Shown here one piece after another: positions 25,497 through 35,773 of a DNA stretch of 64,000 bases. The stretch's first letter is position 1. Each line of letters starts with the position of its first letter. A program made the position numbers and the translations under genes. Source of the stretch: Grifola frondosa (lineage: Eukaryota > Basidiomycota > Agaricomycetes > Polyporales > Grifolaceae); contig LUGG01000001.1 of the NCBI GenBank assembly GCA_001683735.1, forward strand, positions 1,984,001 through 2,048,000, written 5' to 3'. The notes beneath the pieces are model-generated. The model did no database searches, was not told where the DNA came from, and saw only the letters and a list, made by a program, of their open reading frames with translations.

Positions 25497-28268
25497 ATGA
25501 CTACTATTCCTGCTCCAACCATTGTCTTATCGAGAGAGGAGTGGCCCGACGCCGATTTCGACCTCCCTGACGGCGAGCCTATACATGCTTCCGACGCTGA
25601 GTCGGATAAGGAAGATGAGGAGGATTGGGACCTCGAGATGGACTTCGGTAACACCGGCGGTGCTAAAGCGCAGGTAGTCATCGAGGGCATCGCTGCCAGG
25701 TCCGAATCGTTCAGGATATCACCACATATGTTCACCATCCGCCCCCCACTCGCCACGCATCCCGATGAGGAGGAGGAAGATGAAGGTGTCTCCACTATCA
25801 AGCTCACTGCGTTGCCTAAACCCACGGTGGTTGCACCTCCGTCTACTATAGACGAGGACTTTGAGGAGGCCTTCGTACTGCCTTCTGACCTCACTCAATT
25901 ATCCCTCCGACCCGTGTCGTTAATTCACCGATCCTCCAAATCATCACTCGAATGGGGTGACAAAGACCAAACGTCTTCGTCGCAGTCCTCAGATGCCTTC
26001 TCCTCACTTGGTTTTACCGACAACTCGCCATCATCGAACTACACATCGGCTTCTCTCCCGGAGACGGAATCCGAGGATGAGGATGAGGATGAGGATGAGG
26101 ATGAGGATGATAGGGATCTTGTTGACGGTCTCATCATTCCGACAGGGTTGTTTGAGTCCAGACAGAGCGCGAAGAAACTTGCTAAGATCTTGGAGCAGAA
26201 GAAGAACACCGCATTTACAGATGATCGGGTCAAAATCGTCAATCCAGACCCGGAGGACGATTTTGAGATTGGTCTCGTCATCGACAATGATATTGAGCTC
26301 AGCCCTAGTAGGTTGTTGCAAAATACTCAAACAGTCAAACGGCCTGCCCTCTCCATCACCCGCAGTAAGAGTGCCCCACCTCGTCCTCCTGCTGCCACCA
26401 GGCCTCCTTCGCACCTCAAAGGTGGTCGTGCTAAGTCTCCCCATAACCCTCCTGTATCGTCTGCACAGCAACTCCGAAAACTTGCTGCACCCCCATCCCC
26501 GCCATCGACTCGACCAAGTCATCCGGTTCGTTCACAAACTTACAGCCAGGCCGTTGCATCTTCTTCGTCCACCATGTCCTTCCTCACGCCCAAACCAGGT
26601 AGTCTCCGTGTTCAGAAATCCCATTCTGGTCTCAAACCCGCTTCGCCTCCATCTACACAGCGGTTGGGGCGGAAAGCCTCGCTCCCGTCACTCTCAGAAT
26701 CCAATCAGACCCAGGCATCAGGCTCCGGGTCGGCTTCTGGTGTTGCGGGCGGTAGTCAGGTGGGTCGGTACAATGCGCCTACTGCGTCCTCGCGTGCAAA
26801 AAACAACTCGGCGGGAAGAATCCATGGTTTGGAATACAACGTTCCTCCTGCGCGGCCTTCCACACCATCGTCTAATCCTGCTGCTCTGCGCCTCACCATG
26901 CCCACTTCTTCATCGAGGTTGAAAGCTCGTCCACCGATCTCGTCGGTGTTCCCTTCGTCGAACAATATTACTTCTGTTTCCTCGATGCAGAGGTCTGCTT
27001 CTCCACTTCCGCCACGCCCTCCGTCTGCGCCGGCAACAAGGCCTCGGTACACCCAGACCCAGAGCTTACCCATGCCAGCCACTGTCAAGGTTCTGAAGAA
27101 ACCGAAGCGGCAGCGGACATATGGTGACGGGACTGAGCTCGATGGCTTCGACGATCTTCCATTAGATCGGGAGAAGGAGGGACGATTCAGGGTTCAGCCT
27201 GTGGGCTATGGTAATCGATTACCGTCGTCATCAAATGCAGAGGGTGGCTCTTCTGGGAAGGGAACTCTCCGCCGGAAAGGCAAACGCAACTTTTCGGGCG
27301 GAAGTGCTGGTAAGTCCTACCTGATGGCCTTGAAGGTTCTGCCTCACACTTTGTTCGCAGACTCGGCCAAGGCTGCAGGTTCCGCCAAAACGTTGAAGCG
27401 GACAGGACGTATAGACTTCCCTGCGAAGCCGTCAGAGCCACCAAGACCTGGAGTCTCAAAGCCATTCGAAAGTGAGCTTTGTGTGAAAAAGAAGAAAGCT
27501 GGTTCTTCGTCTACTGGAAATACAACATTCCGGAAACCGACCTTGATCCGGAACTTGGGCGGCGCTGGCGCAGCAAAGGGTGAGCCTTCTATTCGATTCT
27601 CAGAATGCCGCTGCTTTATTGAAGCAAACCTTCTAAGTCGTCGGAGAAATGAAATGGAACCCGACTTCCCTTCGATGGGAGGGCAACGATCAGGTTCTCC
27701 GAGATTTTGACGCTGCCACTGGCACGTCCACACGAGTAGGGCTTATCACTCACCTCACAGGATCCTCCATTGGGTCCCCCGTAGGATCCTTTGCAGCCGG
27801 CGCCCGAGTCGTCGGCAACATGATCTTCGATCCCGCGCGGATGTGTTGGATATCAACGCTACCCCCTGAAGAAGATGAACCTGATGTCTTCGCCGACCTC
27901 GCTGATGACGAGGATGACGACTGGGAAGCGCGAGGCAGCACCATTCGCGCCAGTCAGCAGGTTCAGCCCTCTGCCACCCCCACTGTAACCGCCGACTCGA
28001 GCTGCGCCTCGCTCGCATCACGCTCGGAGGCGCCAAGTCCGTCGGGTAGCCATCGGCACAGCATGTCGGAGTCCGAGAGCGACAGAGGCTCCCGGGCGTC
28101 GATAGTGTGCGACGTGGACGACGCCTTCGCGGACAAGTGCCGCGAGGCAGAACGGCGACATCACCAGGAGCTGAAAGGCTGGCTGTCTATATCGCGTGCC
28201 GACGCTCTTTCAGAGCTGGATCGGACGTACCTATACGAGATCCGTGCGCTCGCAACGCGCCAGTACTG
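25497..28268 (+). CDS. Byr4/Bfa1-like regulator of septation/mitotic exit
   Basis: Scaffold half of the two-part GTPase-activating complex (Byr4-Cdc16 in fission yeast, Bfa1-Bub2 in budding yeast) that restrains the septation/mitotic-exit GTPase at spindle poles. Start ATG 25497. The N-terminus is acidic; near 26070-26110 a GAGGAT codon repeat encodes an Asp/Glu run; a long Ser/Pro-rich middle follows. Diagnostic parts are KRQRTYGDGTELDGFDDLP (about 27105) and, near the C-terminus, MKWNPTSLRWEGND (27649) and VVGNMIFDPARMCWIS (about 27808), all typical of the family. Introns lie near 27310-27359 and 27579-27640, possibly another near 27470. About 850 residues, with disorder making alignment outside these blocks weak. 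Confidence 0.8.
26077..26111 (+). repeat. GAGGAT microsatellite inside the Byr4/Bfa1-like gene
   Basis: About five tandem copies of a 6-bp unit (GATGAG/GAGGAT) in frame, giving an alternating Asp-Glu run. Length changes here would add or remove acidic residues without shifting the frame. Confidence 0.75.
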
Positions 28269-29116
28269 AGGACTTTGTTTCACCAGGCACATTCCCTTGC
28301 ATGACATCTCTGCTGCACGACCTTTAATGATTTCTCGCCTTGCCTTGCTCGATATTCACCTTCCCAGATGTAAAAATTGTCTGCGTTTGAGGTTTGTCTC
28401 CTTGTTCAGACTGTCACATACTTGATATCTGGCCCATCTCGTATCCCACCCTACCCGGTACCCGTCTCGCCCCTCTTCTCGTTCAATGTGTGCTCTCTGT
28501 TTTCTCGGTTCTTGAATTACTTTTCGATCGTCTGTTCATGTTCAACGTCACTCGTTGATGTATGACACACAATATGGATCAATATATAAATATGTTCAGT
28601 TGCTGAAAAGGGTCACATCCAATTCGTCGACTAGAGCGATACAAATGAGCTCGGCAGACACAAGGTTTGTACAAAACGACACAGAGCCGACTAGAGACAA
28701 GTACACAAGGTGATAGAAGATCGAGAAGAGGGCTGGGATTTGTAGGTCAAGTTTCGTACTTTGCTACGGGAATGGCACTAAGGACGAAGGTTTCTGACGT
28801 AGGCGATGTAATAAATATCACTAGAATCGGAAAATAACGGTGATAGAGTAGCTGTGTTACAAAGAGTAAGGGATTGCATAGACAAGGGGCCAGAAAGAAT
28901 CTACGGAGCTTGAAGGTGAAGTGACTTCACTCAAGGATGTTGAGGGGACGGCGAGCAGCAGAGTCAAGACAAGCTGTGAAACAAGAGAGCAAAACGAGAT
29001 AGGCATAGCGATGATGGGGAAACTTAAAACCGAGAGGGAATTAAACCTGGCACTAGATGTGATGAGACGCGAGACGCTCTTTGGAGTTTGCAACTGCGAT
29101 CGACTGGAATGTACGT
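28269..29116. other. Convergent 3' intergenic region
   Basis: About 850 bp between convergent genes. The first half is pyrimidine-rich (28390-28560), the second purine-rich (28860-29050), so each strand has a pyrimidine-rich 3' flank for its own gene. An open frame at 28921-29133 has no recognisable content. Most likely 3' UTRs. Confidence 0.45.
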
Positions 29117-31166
29117 CTAGTCGTGGCCAGTGACAGTCTTCCGGCGCTTCTTGGGCTGCAGGGCGTCTTGCATCTCGCAAGTACCCGCATCGCCCTCAAG
29201 CAAGCCGGATAAAAAGTCTCTTCTGGTCTTCTTTCCGGGCTTGAATGGTGAGCCCATCGAGACACCCGAACCTGAGGCTTGTGCCTCTTCCCCATGGTTC
29301 GCCGTCGAGTCGGCCGCATTAGACTTCCTGCGGCGGGACTTAGACTTCGACAGCACCGCGTCCATGAGCCCTGGGCCAGAGAAGTGGCTGCGGCCACCGC
29401 TGCTATTAACAGACATCTGAGATGACTGGCTCCGTCGGAGCACGGGGCTATCACCCTCGTTACTCGACTCGGGAGGACTCGTCTCCTGGCTACTCTCGAT
29501 GGGGTCCTCAACAACGTTTTCGATGCTGCCATCCGCTTCGCCAGTGAGATCAATCCAGCTGTCATACAGCCCCTCGGCGGCGAAGGGATCTTCTCCCTGG
29601 AGCTGTATGGGCTCCATAAGCCCAGCGCCCGTCCCCACGCGCCCATTCAACGGGGTGAGTGACACATCCGACACCCATGCGAGGCTCCGATTTTTTTTGC
29701 CGCTTAAACCACGGCCAAGCGGGGACTCGGGGATGCGGTGCTTCTTGAATTCAGCGCGATCAGTGAAAGCCACGGGCGTCTCACAGAAGAATCGGCGGGG
29801 GGACGAATCTGCGAAGCTAAACATGGCATCGAGGTCGGAGGCCGTCTCTTTGCTTCCGGCTCCGGGCACGAAAGGACTCCCGAAGATGCCTTTCCCTTGG
29901 AATTCGCTCTTCGGGGCCACGACGACCGGACTGGAGTCAAAACCATGGACGATAGGACTTTCCTCGCCGTGCACAAGCATGGCAAGAGAGACTTCACGTG
30001 TGGAGTGCAGTGGGTGACTAGGACTGAGGAAGCGCCAAGGCTGATCGATGGGCAGGCGCGCGGGGGAGTGACGGAAGGATGGGGTTGCAGATGGGTTGTA
30101 GGGGGATTCGAGTATGATGTTGGATGGGACATCATTCACAGACTTCATTGGCGATAGTCCAGGAGTAACCGGCGGGGTGCTGGAGAAATTTAGACCCGCC
30201 AGGAACTGAGAGTTGCGATCTAGAGTAAAGAACGGTTCAGTCGCAGAGGGCTCCTGCACAATCTTGCTGTCCTCATCCGGCTGCTCCTGAAGCTGAGGGT
30301 TGTCGAGACTGGAACTAGAGTACGGTGCATTTTGCCATTCGCCCGGAAAGGTATCATAGACTGATTCCTGTGTATCATCTTCGGGATCATCATGACCACC
30401 CATGCCAGCGCAGGAACTAGTGCTAGCTTCCTTCACATCCCGATTCTCTTCTGCAGATATGTACCAAAAATTTAAAACCGAAAACACGTCCATTGAATTA
30501 AAAACTCACTATTGGAGCCACGGCCTTTACGATCGCCGTTGTCGCGGCGGTTTGACATCGGGATTTTGTGCTTCTCGTAGACGTGGCGCCTCCACATACT
30601 CTTCGCATTTACACCGGCGTAGGTACGTCTGCAGAAGGTGCACCGAAGTCTGGGTTCCGCACCCTCAGGCCAGCCGTCTTTGAGTTCCCTTTTCTTCGAA
30701 GGACACCAGCCTCGAGGCGGCTCCAGCTTGGGGGATAGTTGACAGCGTTAGGCTTGTCGTTGGCAGGAGAGATGAAATCGCCGGTATCGAGGAACCAGTT
30801 ACGGTGTTGTGCCATGATGTTGTACGTCAAGCCTTCCTTGAATCTGTGAGCCTCAGGAAAATCTGTGAATGGGGGATGAATGAAGATCGCATCGGAATCG
30901 CCGGGAGTTGGATCCATAGATGGTCCAGGGTTGTAATTTGCGGAGTTTTGGCGTGTGGTGTTGCGCGCAGGAGGTTTCGAGGAGGGACGATCGGTTTCTA
31001 CCAGGATGTAAGCCCGTGGGCGGAAAGTGTTGGCGGGAGTGAAGTAGGCATTCTCGGCGGTGGAGGTTGTGAGGCGGCGCTTGCTTGAACGCGACACTGT
31101 GTCGGTTGTGGTGGACGAGCCAGAGAACGAAAGCGACGCTTGAAGAGATTGTCGAGGATCGGCCAT
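29117..31166 (-). CDS. C2H2-like zinc-finger protein, basidiomycete-type, unknown role
   Basis: Start MADPRQSLQASLSFSGSS at ATG 31166. After a Ser/Thr-rich leader comes an ordered block, FPEAHRFKEGLTYNIMAQHR and NWFLDTGDF (about 30790-30860), then one finger of form C-x2-C-x(n)-H-x4-H: RCTFCRRTYAGVNAKSMWRR followed by HVYEKHKI (about 30560-30650). An intron near 30450-30515 leads to a long acidic, Ser-rich C-terminal region with repeated SP sites and a basic end KKRRKT. One base is missing in the CCCCC run near 30733, which breaks the frame just before the finger. A nuclear DNA- or RNA-binding role is inferred from the finger alone; several SP/TP sites could be kinase targets. I do not know a characterised homolog. 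Confidence 0.75.
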
Positions 31167-31727
31167 CGCGCGAAATTGGTGTCACTAGCTATCGCAGAAG
31201 ATTCTCAACCAGAAAACTGAGCAGATAGAGTCTAGAAAACTGACCGAAAGAAGATACTAAGTGGTAAGGCTGAGTATACAAGATATGAGGAGGGGAGAGA
31301 CGGAAGATTGGACAGCGCTATCCAAGCTGACCGGGGACACGGTGGCAGGCGATAGGAGGTGCCACTTGGGGGAACGCAAGCGAGCAACGTCGTGACTTCA
31401 ACGCAACCGACTCTCATTTTCAAGCGGAGATTCCACGCTCGACGCGTCTAGCACGTGATCGTAATGAACGCGTCTCCTGCTTCTTTATTCTCACCGCTAG
31501 CGCTTCCAAGGCGGATCCTTGTATTTTCTCAACCCGTATATGTCTTATCACGTCAGAAGCGCGAGGATCTTTCCCATAGCACTCGTATCTGATTTCCGCG
31601 TTATATTCAACCACGGCTTCTTCCGTACACAAATACATCATTCTAGAGGGCTAGAGCGACGTATCTCCCAACCAATCTCATATGAGAACCGAAGGCTAAT
31701 CTTCCATCCGAAAAACAAATTGCAAAC
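31167..31727. other. Intergenic promoter region of the zinc-finger gene
   Basis: About 560 bp from the zinc-finger gene start to the TMEM256 stop. Contains ACGCGT 31442-31447, CACGTG 31452-31457 and ACGCGT 31468-31473. The 3' end of the TMEM256 gene may extend into it if a last intron was missed. Confidence 0.5.
31442..31473. promoter_or_regulatory. ACGCGT-CACGTG-ACGCGT triple site
   Basis: Two ACGCGT boxes flank a CACGTG within 32 bp, about 280-310 bp upstream of the zinc-finger gene start. This is the densest example of the pairing in this window. Confidence 0.4.
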
Positions 31728-32246
31728 TCACCCAGCAATCATTATGGAACCTCCGATCGGCGTGATAGGTCCCATCCATCTGAACCTGCGGCCGAAATGA
31801 GAAGGTGCTAGCTTACCATGAACGCCTTACTTACCTATCACGCGCCAATACCAGAGTCATGATGCTCCCAGAGAAGATTATGCTTCCAGCAGCGATGGCG
31901 GGCCCTGCGAATCTATGCACTGCGAAGCGGGGGTGAAGAGAAACAAGCAACAGTGCCAGGCCATTGTAGATCTAACAAGCTCATTGAGTCAAGCTTCTTG
32001 CAAAACAAGATGACAAGGTGTCGACAGCGTCTCAAGATGTAGATGCTACCGACACCTCATAAAAATGCGTGCGACGATAGATCGAGAAGTGATTCTGTCA
32101 ACGACGACGGAACGCACCGCATAGTTGGACGCTGTCTGCCATGCATGCAGATTCTCCTGCGTTATTCCCTCCCGTTTTTGCAGCCCATGTGCTCCAAAGG
32201 CACCTGCAACGATGCCAACAGCGGCTGATTGTGACAATGGTGCCAT
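31728..32246 (-). CDS. TMEM256/DUF423 family small membrane protein
   Basis: Small protein of about 110 residues with four predicted hydrophobic segments. It starts MAPLSQSAAVGIVAGAFGAH at ATG 32246, and the block AFGAHGLQKR plus WQTASNYA is diagnostic of DUF423. The second exon reads YNGLALLLVSLHPRFAVHRF and FSGSIMTLVLARDR, the third RFRWMGPITPIGGSIMIAG with an in-frame stop at 31728-31730. Introns lie near 31975-32113 and 31800-31840. Homologs in other fungi usually add a few hydrophobic residues after the last block, so the true end may be one exon further. Function is unknown; mitochondrial localisation is reported for the human homolog. Confidence 0.82.
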
Positions 32247-32618
32247 TATCACACAGAACCAGTTAGCACTCCTCCGTGATGATCACCATCTGATCATAAC
32301 ATCACCTAGAACTGCGCCAGTTCGCCAGAGTAGACTTGGCGTAGGGAAACTAGAAACAAGACGAGGTAAGAGGGGAGTCGAAGAGGATGGTTGAGACATG
32401 GCGGCACAAAACCACGTTCAACTTGTCCCAAGCACTGCGTCCGAGTGTTCTGGTCTGTTGCCGGCAAGCCGGACTATTGCCCTCTACGTAAAAACACAAA
32501 TAACTGTAAATACAGTGGTGGCTGAGACAGTAAATTGCTAAACTTCCGAACGGCTCTCGAACTGCTGCTTCAACCTTAGGAAGGTAATTGGGTGTCAGAT
32601 TGTCCCTCCACATTCATT
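32247..32618. other. Divergent promoter region TMEM256/SPB1
   Basis: About 370 bp separating two divergent start codons. No coding content; no CACGTG or ACGCGT noticed. Confidence 0.5.
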
Positions 32619-35600
32619 ATGGGTAAAGCACAGAAAAAGACAGGAAAAGGTCGTCTCGACAAGTACTATAAGCTTGCAAAGTAAGTTTCCAGTTGATCAC
32701 AGGAAACAACCTACTTACTCAATAATCTTGTTCAGGGAGCAAGGTTATCGTGCTCGTTCGGCATTCAAACTTATACAGCTTAACAAAAAGTACTCGTTCC
32801 TGGAATCGGCACGATGCTGTATCGATCTATGTGCTGCTCCTGGTGGCTGGCTGCAGGTGGCGAGTAAGTACATGCCATTGAATAGTGTGATTGTCGGTGC
32901 GTGGTTCCCCCATACTCTACATGACGATATTTAAGACTAACATTCCTGGCAGGTGTTGATTTGGTACCTATAAAACCCATTCCCCGCGTCGTCACATTCG
33001 CTTCCGACATTACCACAACCCAATGCCGGAATCTCATTCGTAACGAACTTAAGGACTGGAAGGCAGATGTCGTGCTGCATGATGGTGCGCCAAACGTCGG
33101 TACAGCATGGGTGCAAGATGCATACAGCCAATCCGAGCTTGTGCTCATGAGCATGAAGCTCGCTGCCGAGTTCCTCATCAAGGGCGGGACTTTCGTGACT
33201 AAGGTCTTCCGCAGTGTCGACTACAACAACCTCATCTGGGTGTTCAATCAGTTATTCGGAAAGGTGGAGGCTACGAAGCCGCCGTCATCCAGGTGCTTTT
33301 TTATTATCTACGTGGTTCTATTGGATGGCGCTGAGGCTAATGCGGCTAGCTAGAAACGTCTCCGCAGAGATCTTCGTCGTATGTCGTGATTTTCTCGCAC
33401 CCAAGCACATCGACCCAAAATTCTTTGACCCAAAACACGTATTCAAAGACCTCACTGCTTCCGCTTCAGCTGTGGGGGAAAAGGCAACTACGAATTTCCA
33501 GGTCAACGTGTTCCAACCAGAGAAGAAGCGCCGCAATCGTCATGGGTATGACGATGGGGATTACACTCTGTTCAAGAAGGCTGGCGCTGCCGACTTCATC
33601 AGATGTCAGGATGCGATCGCTTTCCTTGGGAGCGTGAACAAGATCGCCTTCGATACCGAAGAGGAAAAAGAGTGCGTTTGCAAACCGCTTGACTTCGCCG
33701 CTTCCTGACAATGTACTGTAGGTGGCTGCAGCTTGACATCACAACGCCGGATGTTACTTCAAATTGTGACGATCTCAAAGTATTGGGCAAGGGTGATTTT
33801 AAGGCTCTGATTAAGTGGCGAACTGCGCTTCGCGAGGAGGTCAGTGTTTAGTTCTTCCGACTTTGGGATTTTGTATTGATTCGGCCGCCATTGTATAGCT
33901 TGGTCTCGAAGTCAAAACAAAACCTACAGATGAGCTAACGGAGACCGTCGAGATCACGCAATTAGTCGACGAAGAAGCCGAAATCCAAAACGAGGTTCGT
34001 TTATCAATTGCTCGAACACACCTGATGTGTCCTAACATGCGGTCTATCAGCTTGAGCGTCTCAATGCCGAAGCTGCAGCTCGGGCGAAACGCGAGCGCCG
34101 CCGTGCCAACGAGGTCAAGACGAGGACCATCCAGCGTATGCAATTGCAGATGACGGCACCGCTTGACATCGGTATGGAGCAGAACGATGCTGCGCTCGGT
34201 CACGGCGAAGACGTGTTCGACCTGGATAATGCTGCCAAGGCACTCCGGGGGAAGGGCGGAAAAGCAAGACTCGGTGAGGATGAAGATGACGACAGCGATG
34301 AAGAGGAAGCGGTCGACGAGGAAGAAGAGGAAGACGTGCTGGACTCCGAAGAGGAACAAGAACGAAAAGTTGCTGGCCTGGAGGCGGAGCTTGACGGTCT
34401 CTATGATGCATATCAGGAGCATCTGAAGGAGCGCGATGCGAAGTACAAGGTGAAGGAGGCGAGGAAAAACAACAAGGAGCGCGAAACATGGGGCGGCATC
34501 CGGAAGGCGGATAGTGATGAAGACAGCGACGAGGAGGGCGGCTGGGATAAGATGGAGCAAGCAAAAGATAGGACAGGAGAGGACTCAAGTTCCGACGATA
34601 GCTCCGACGAGGAAGAAGAAGACGATCACGACTCTGCGATCGCGGGCAAGAAGCGCAGACGAACGGATAGCGGGGACAGTGCGCAAAAATCCAAGAAGGC
34701 ACGCCCATTAGCGAAACTCGATGAATCGCAAGCGGCCCAAAAGCTCAGTCGGGCAGCGCAAGTCTGGTTTAATCAAGATTGCTTTGCTGGAGCAGATCTT
34801 GATATGGGGGATTCCGAATCTGCGGGTGAACATACGGAGGATATAGATGAGATGAGTGTGCTGTCCGATGCTGAGGTCAGCACATAATGTCGCTTGCAGA
34901 TTCACTTGGTCACTGACATCTTACTTAGCCGCGGTCAAGCGATGACGAGGATGGCTTTGAGGTTGTACCTCAAGATCCCGACGATGATATCGAGATGTGG
35001 GATGTTGACGGTGAAAATGAGGACGAGATCAAGCAAGCAAAAATACGGAGTGAGTTCATCAAACGACATTACAGTCTGCCTCAATTGACCGAAAATTATC
35101 AGAACACGGTCTTACCACCGCGGAGGCTGTCACCATCGCACAACAATTAGTTAACAGAGAGAAGACACGGACGCAATTGATTGATGATGGGTTCAATCGT
35201 TATTCTCTGAACGCTAAAGACGGCTTACCCTCGTGGTTCTTGGATGACGAGGAGAAACACTACAAGCCAAATCTCCCAGTCACGAAGGAAGCCATTGCGG
35301 CGCTGCGGGCTAAGATGCGTGCTCTCGATGCTCGGCCAATCAAGAAGATCGCGGAGGCGAAGGCGCGGAAGAAGTTCAAGGCTGCTCAGAGACTTGAGAA
35401 GGCGATGAAGAAGGCGGAGGGCGTGAACGCGACGTCGGACATGACTGAGCGCGAGAAGGCGAAGCAGATTGAGAAGGTCATGCAAAAGGGCATGGCGACG
35501 AAGAAGAAAAAGGAGATCAAGGTGGTCGTTGCGAAGGGTGCCCACAAAGGCCTCAAGGGTAGACCAAAAGGCGTGAAGGGACGCTATGTCATGGTTGATT

Positions 35601-35726
35601 CCAGGATGAAGAAAGAGGTCAGTGCAGTCCTACCAGCAGCCTTTCGTGGTCTAATGTTGTTGCCTCGACCAGGTTCGTGCCCAGAAACGGAAAGAGAAGG
35701 CTAATAAGAAACGCAAACGTACTTGA
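32619..35726 (+). CDS. SPB1: 27S pre-rRNA methyltransferase SPB1 (FTSJ3 family)
   Basis: Nucleolar AdoMet-dependent 2'-O-ribose methyltransferase acting on 27S pre-rRNA during 60S assembly. Start [20 protein letters not shown] at 32619. The FtsJ domain has [16 protein letters not shown] (about 32745), the SAM-binding [13 protein letters not shown] (about 32827), [10 protein letters not shown] (about 33073) and [11 protein letters not shown]; then the Spb1-specific middle ([15 protein letters not shown]) and the C-terminal domain with [10 protein letters not shown] (about 35240) and a Lys/Arg-rich end [13 protein letters not shown]. Long Asp/Glu stretches between 34260 and 34640 are typical. 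About nine introns, including about 33291-33352. I saw no forced frameshift. The stop lies 48 bp from the stop of the convergent SLS1-like gene. Confidence 0.95.
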
Positions 35727-35773
35727 GCTACTGCAATGTGATGTATTACTGCGATTATGCATGTTACAATATC

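Noticed and set aside
26077..26111. Tandem repeat that might suggest an array
   Set aside because: It is an in-frame 6-bp microsatellite coding for Asp/Glu, without spacers.
25957..26922. Arg-rich 321-codon frame inside the Byr4/Bfa1-like gene
   Set aside because: Composition of a frame shadow of Ser/Pro/Asp-rich coding sequence; the overlapping frame carries the conserved family blocks.
33841..34560. 239-codon antisense hydrophobic frame over SPB1
   Set aside because: Antisense of the Asp/Glu-rich SPB1 segment, where GAA/GAG/GAC codons read as Phe/Leu/Val on the other strand.
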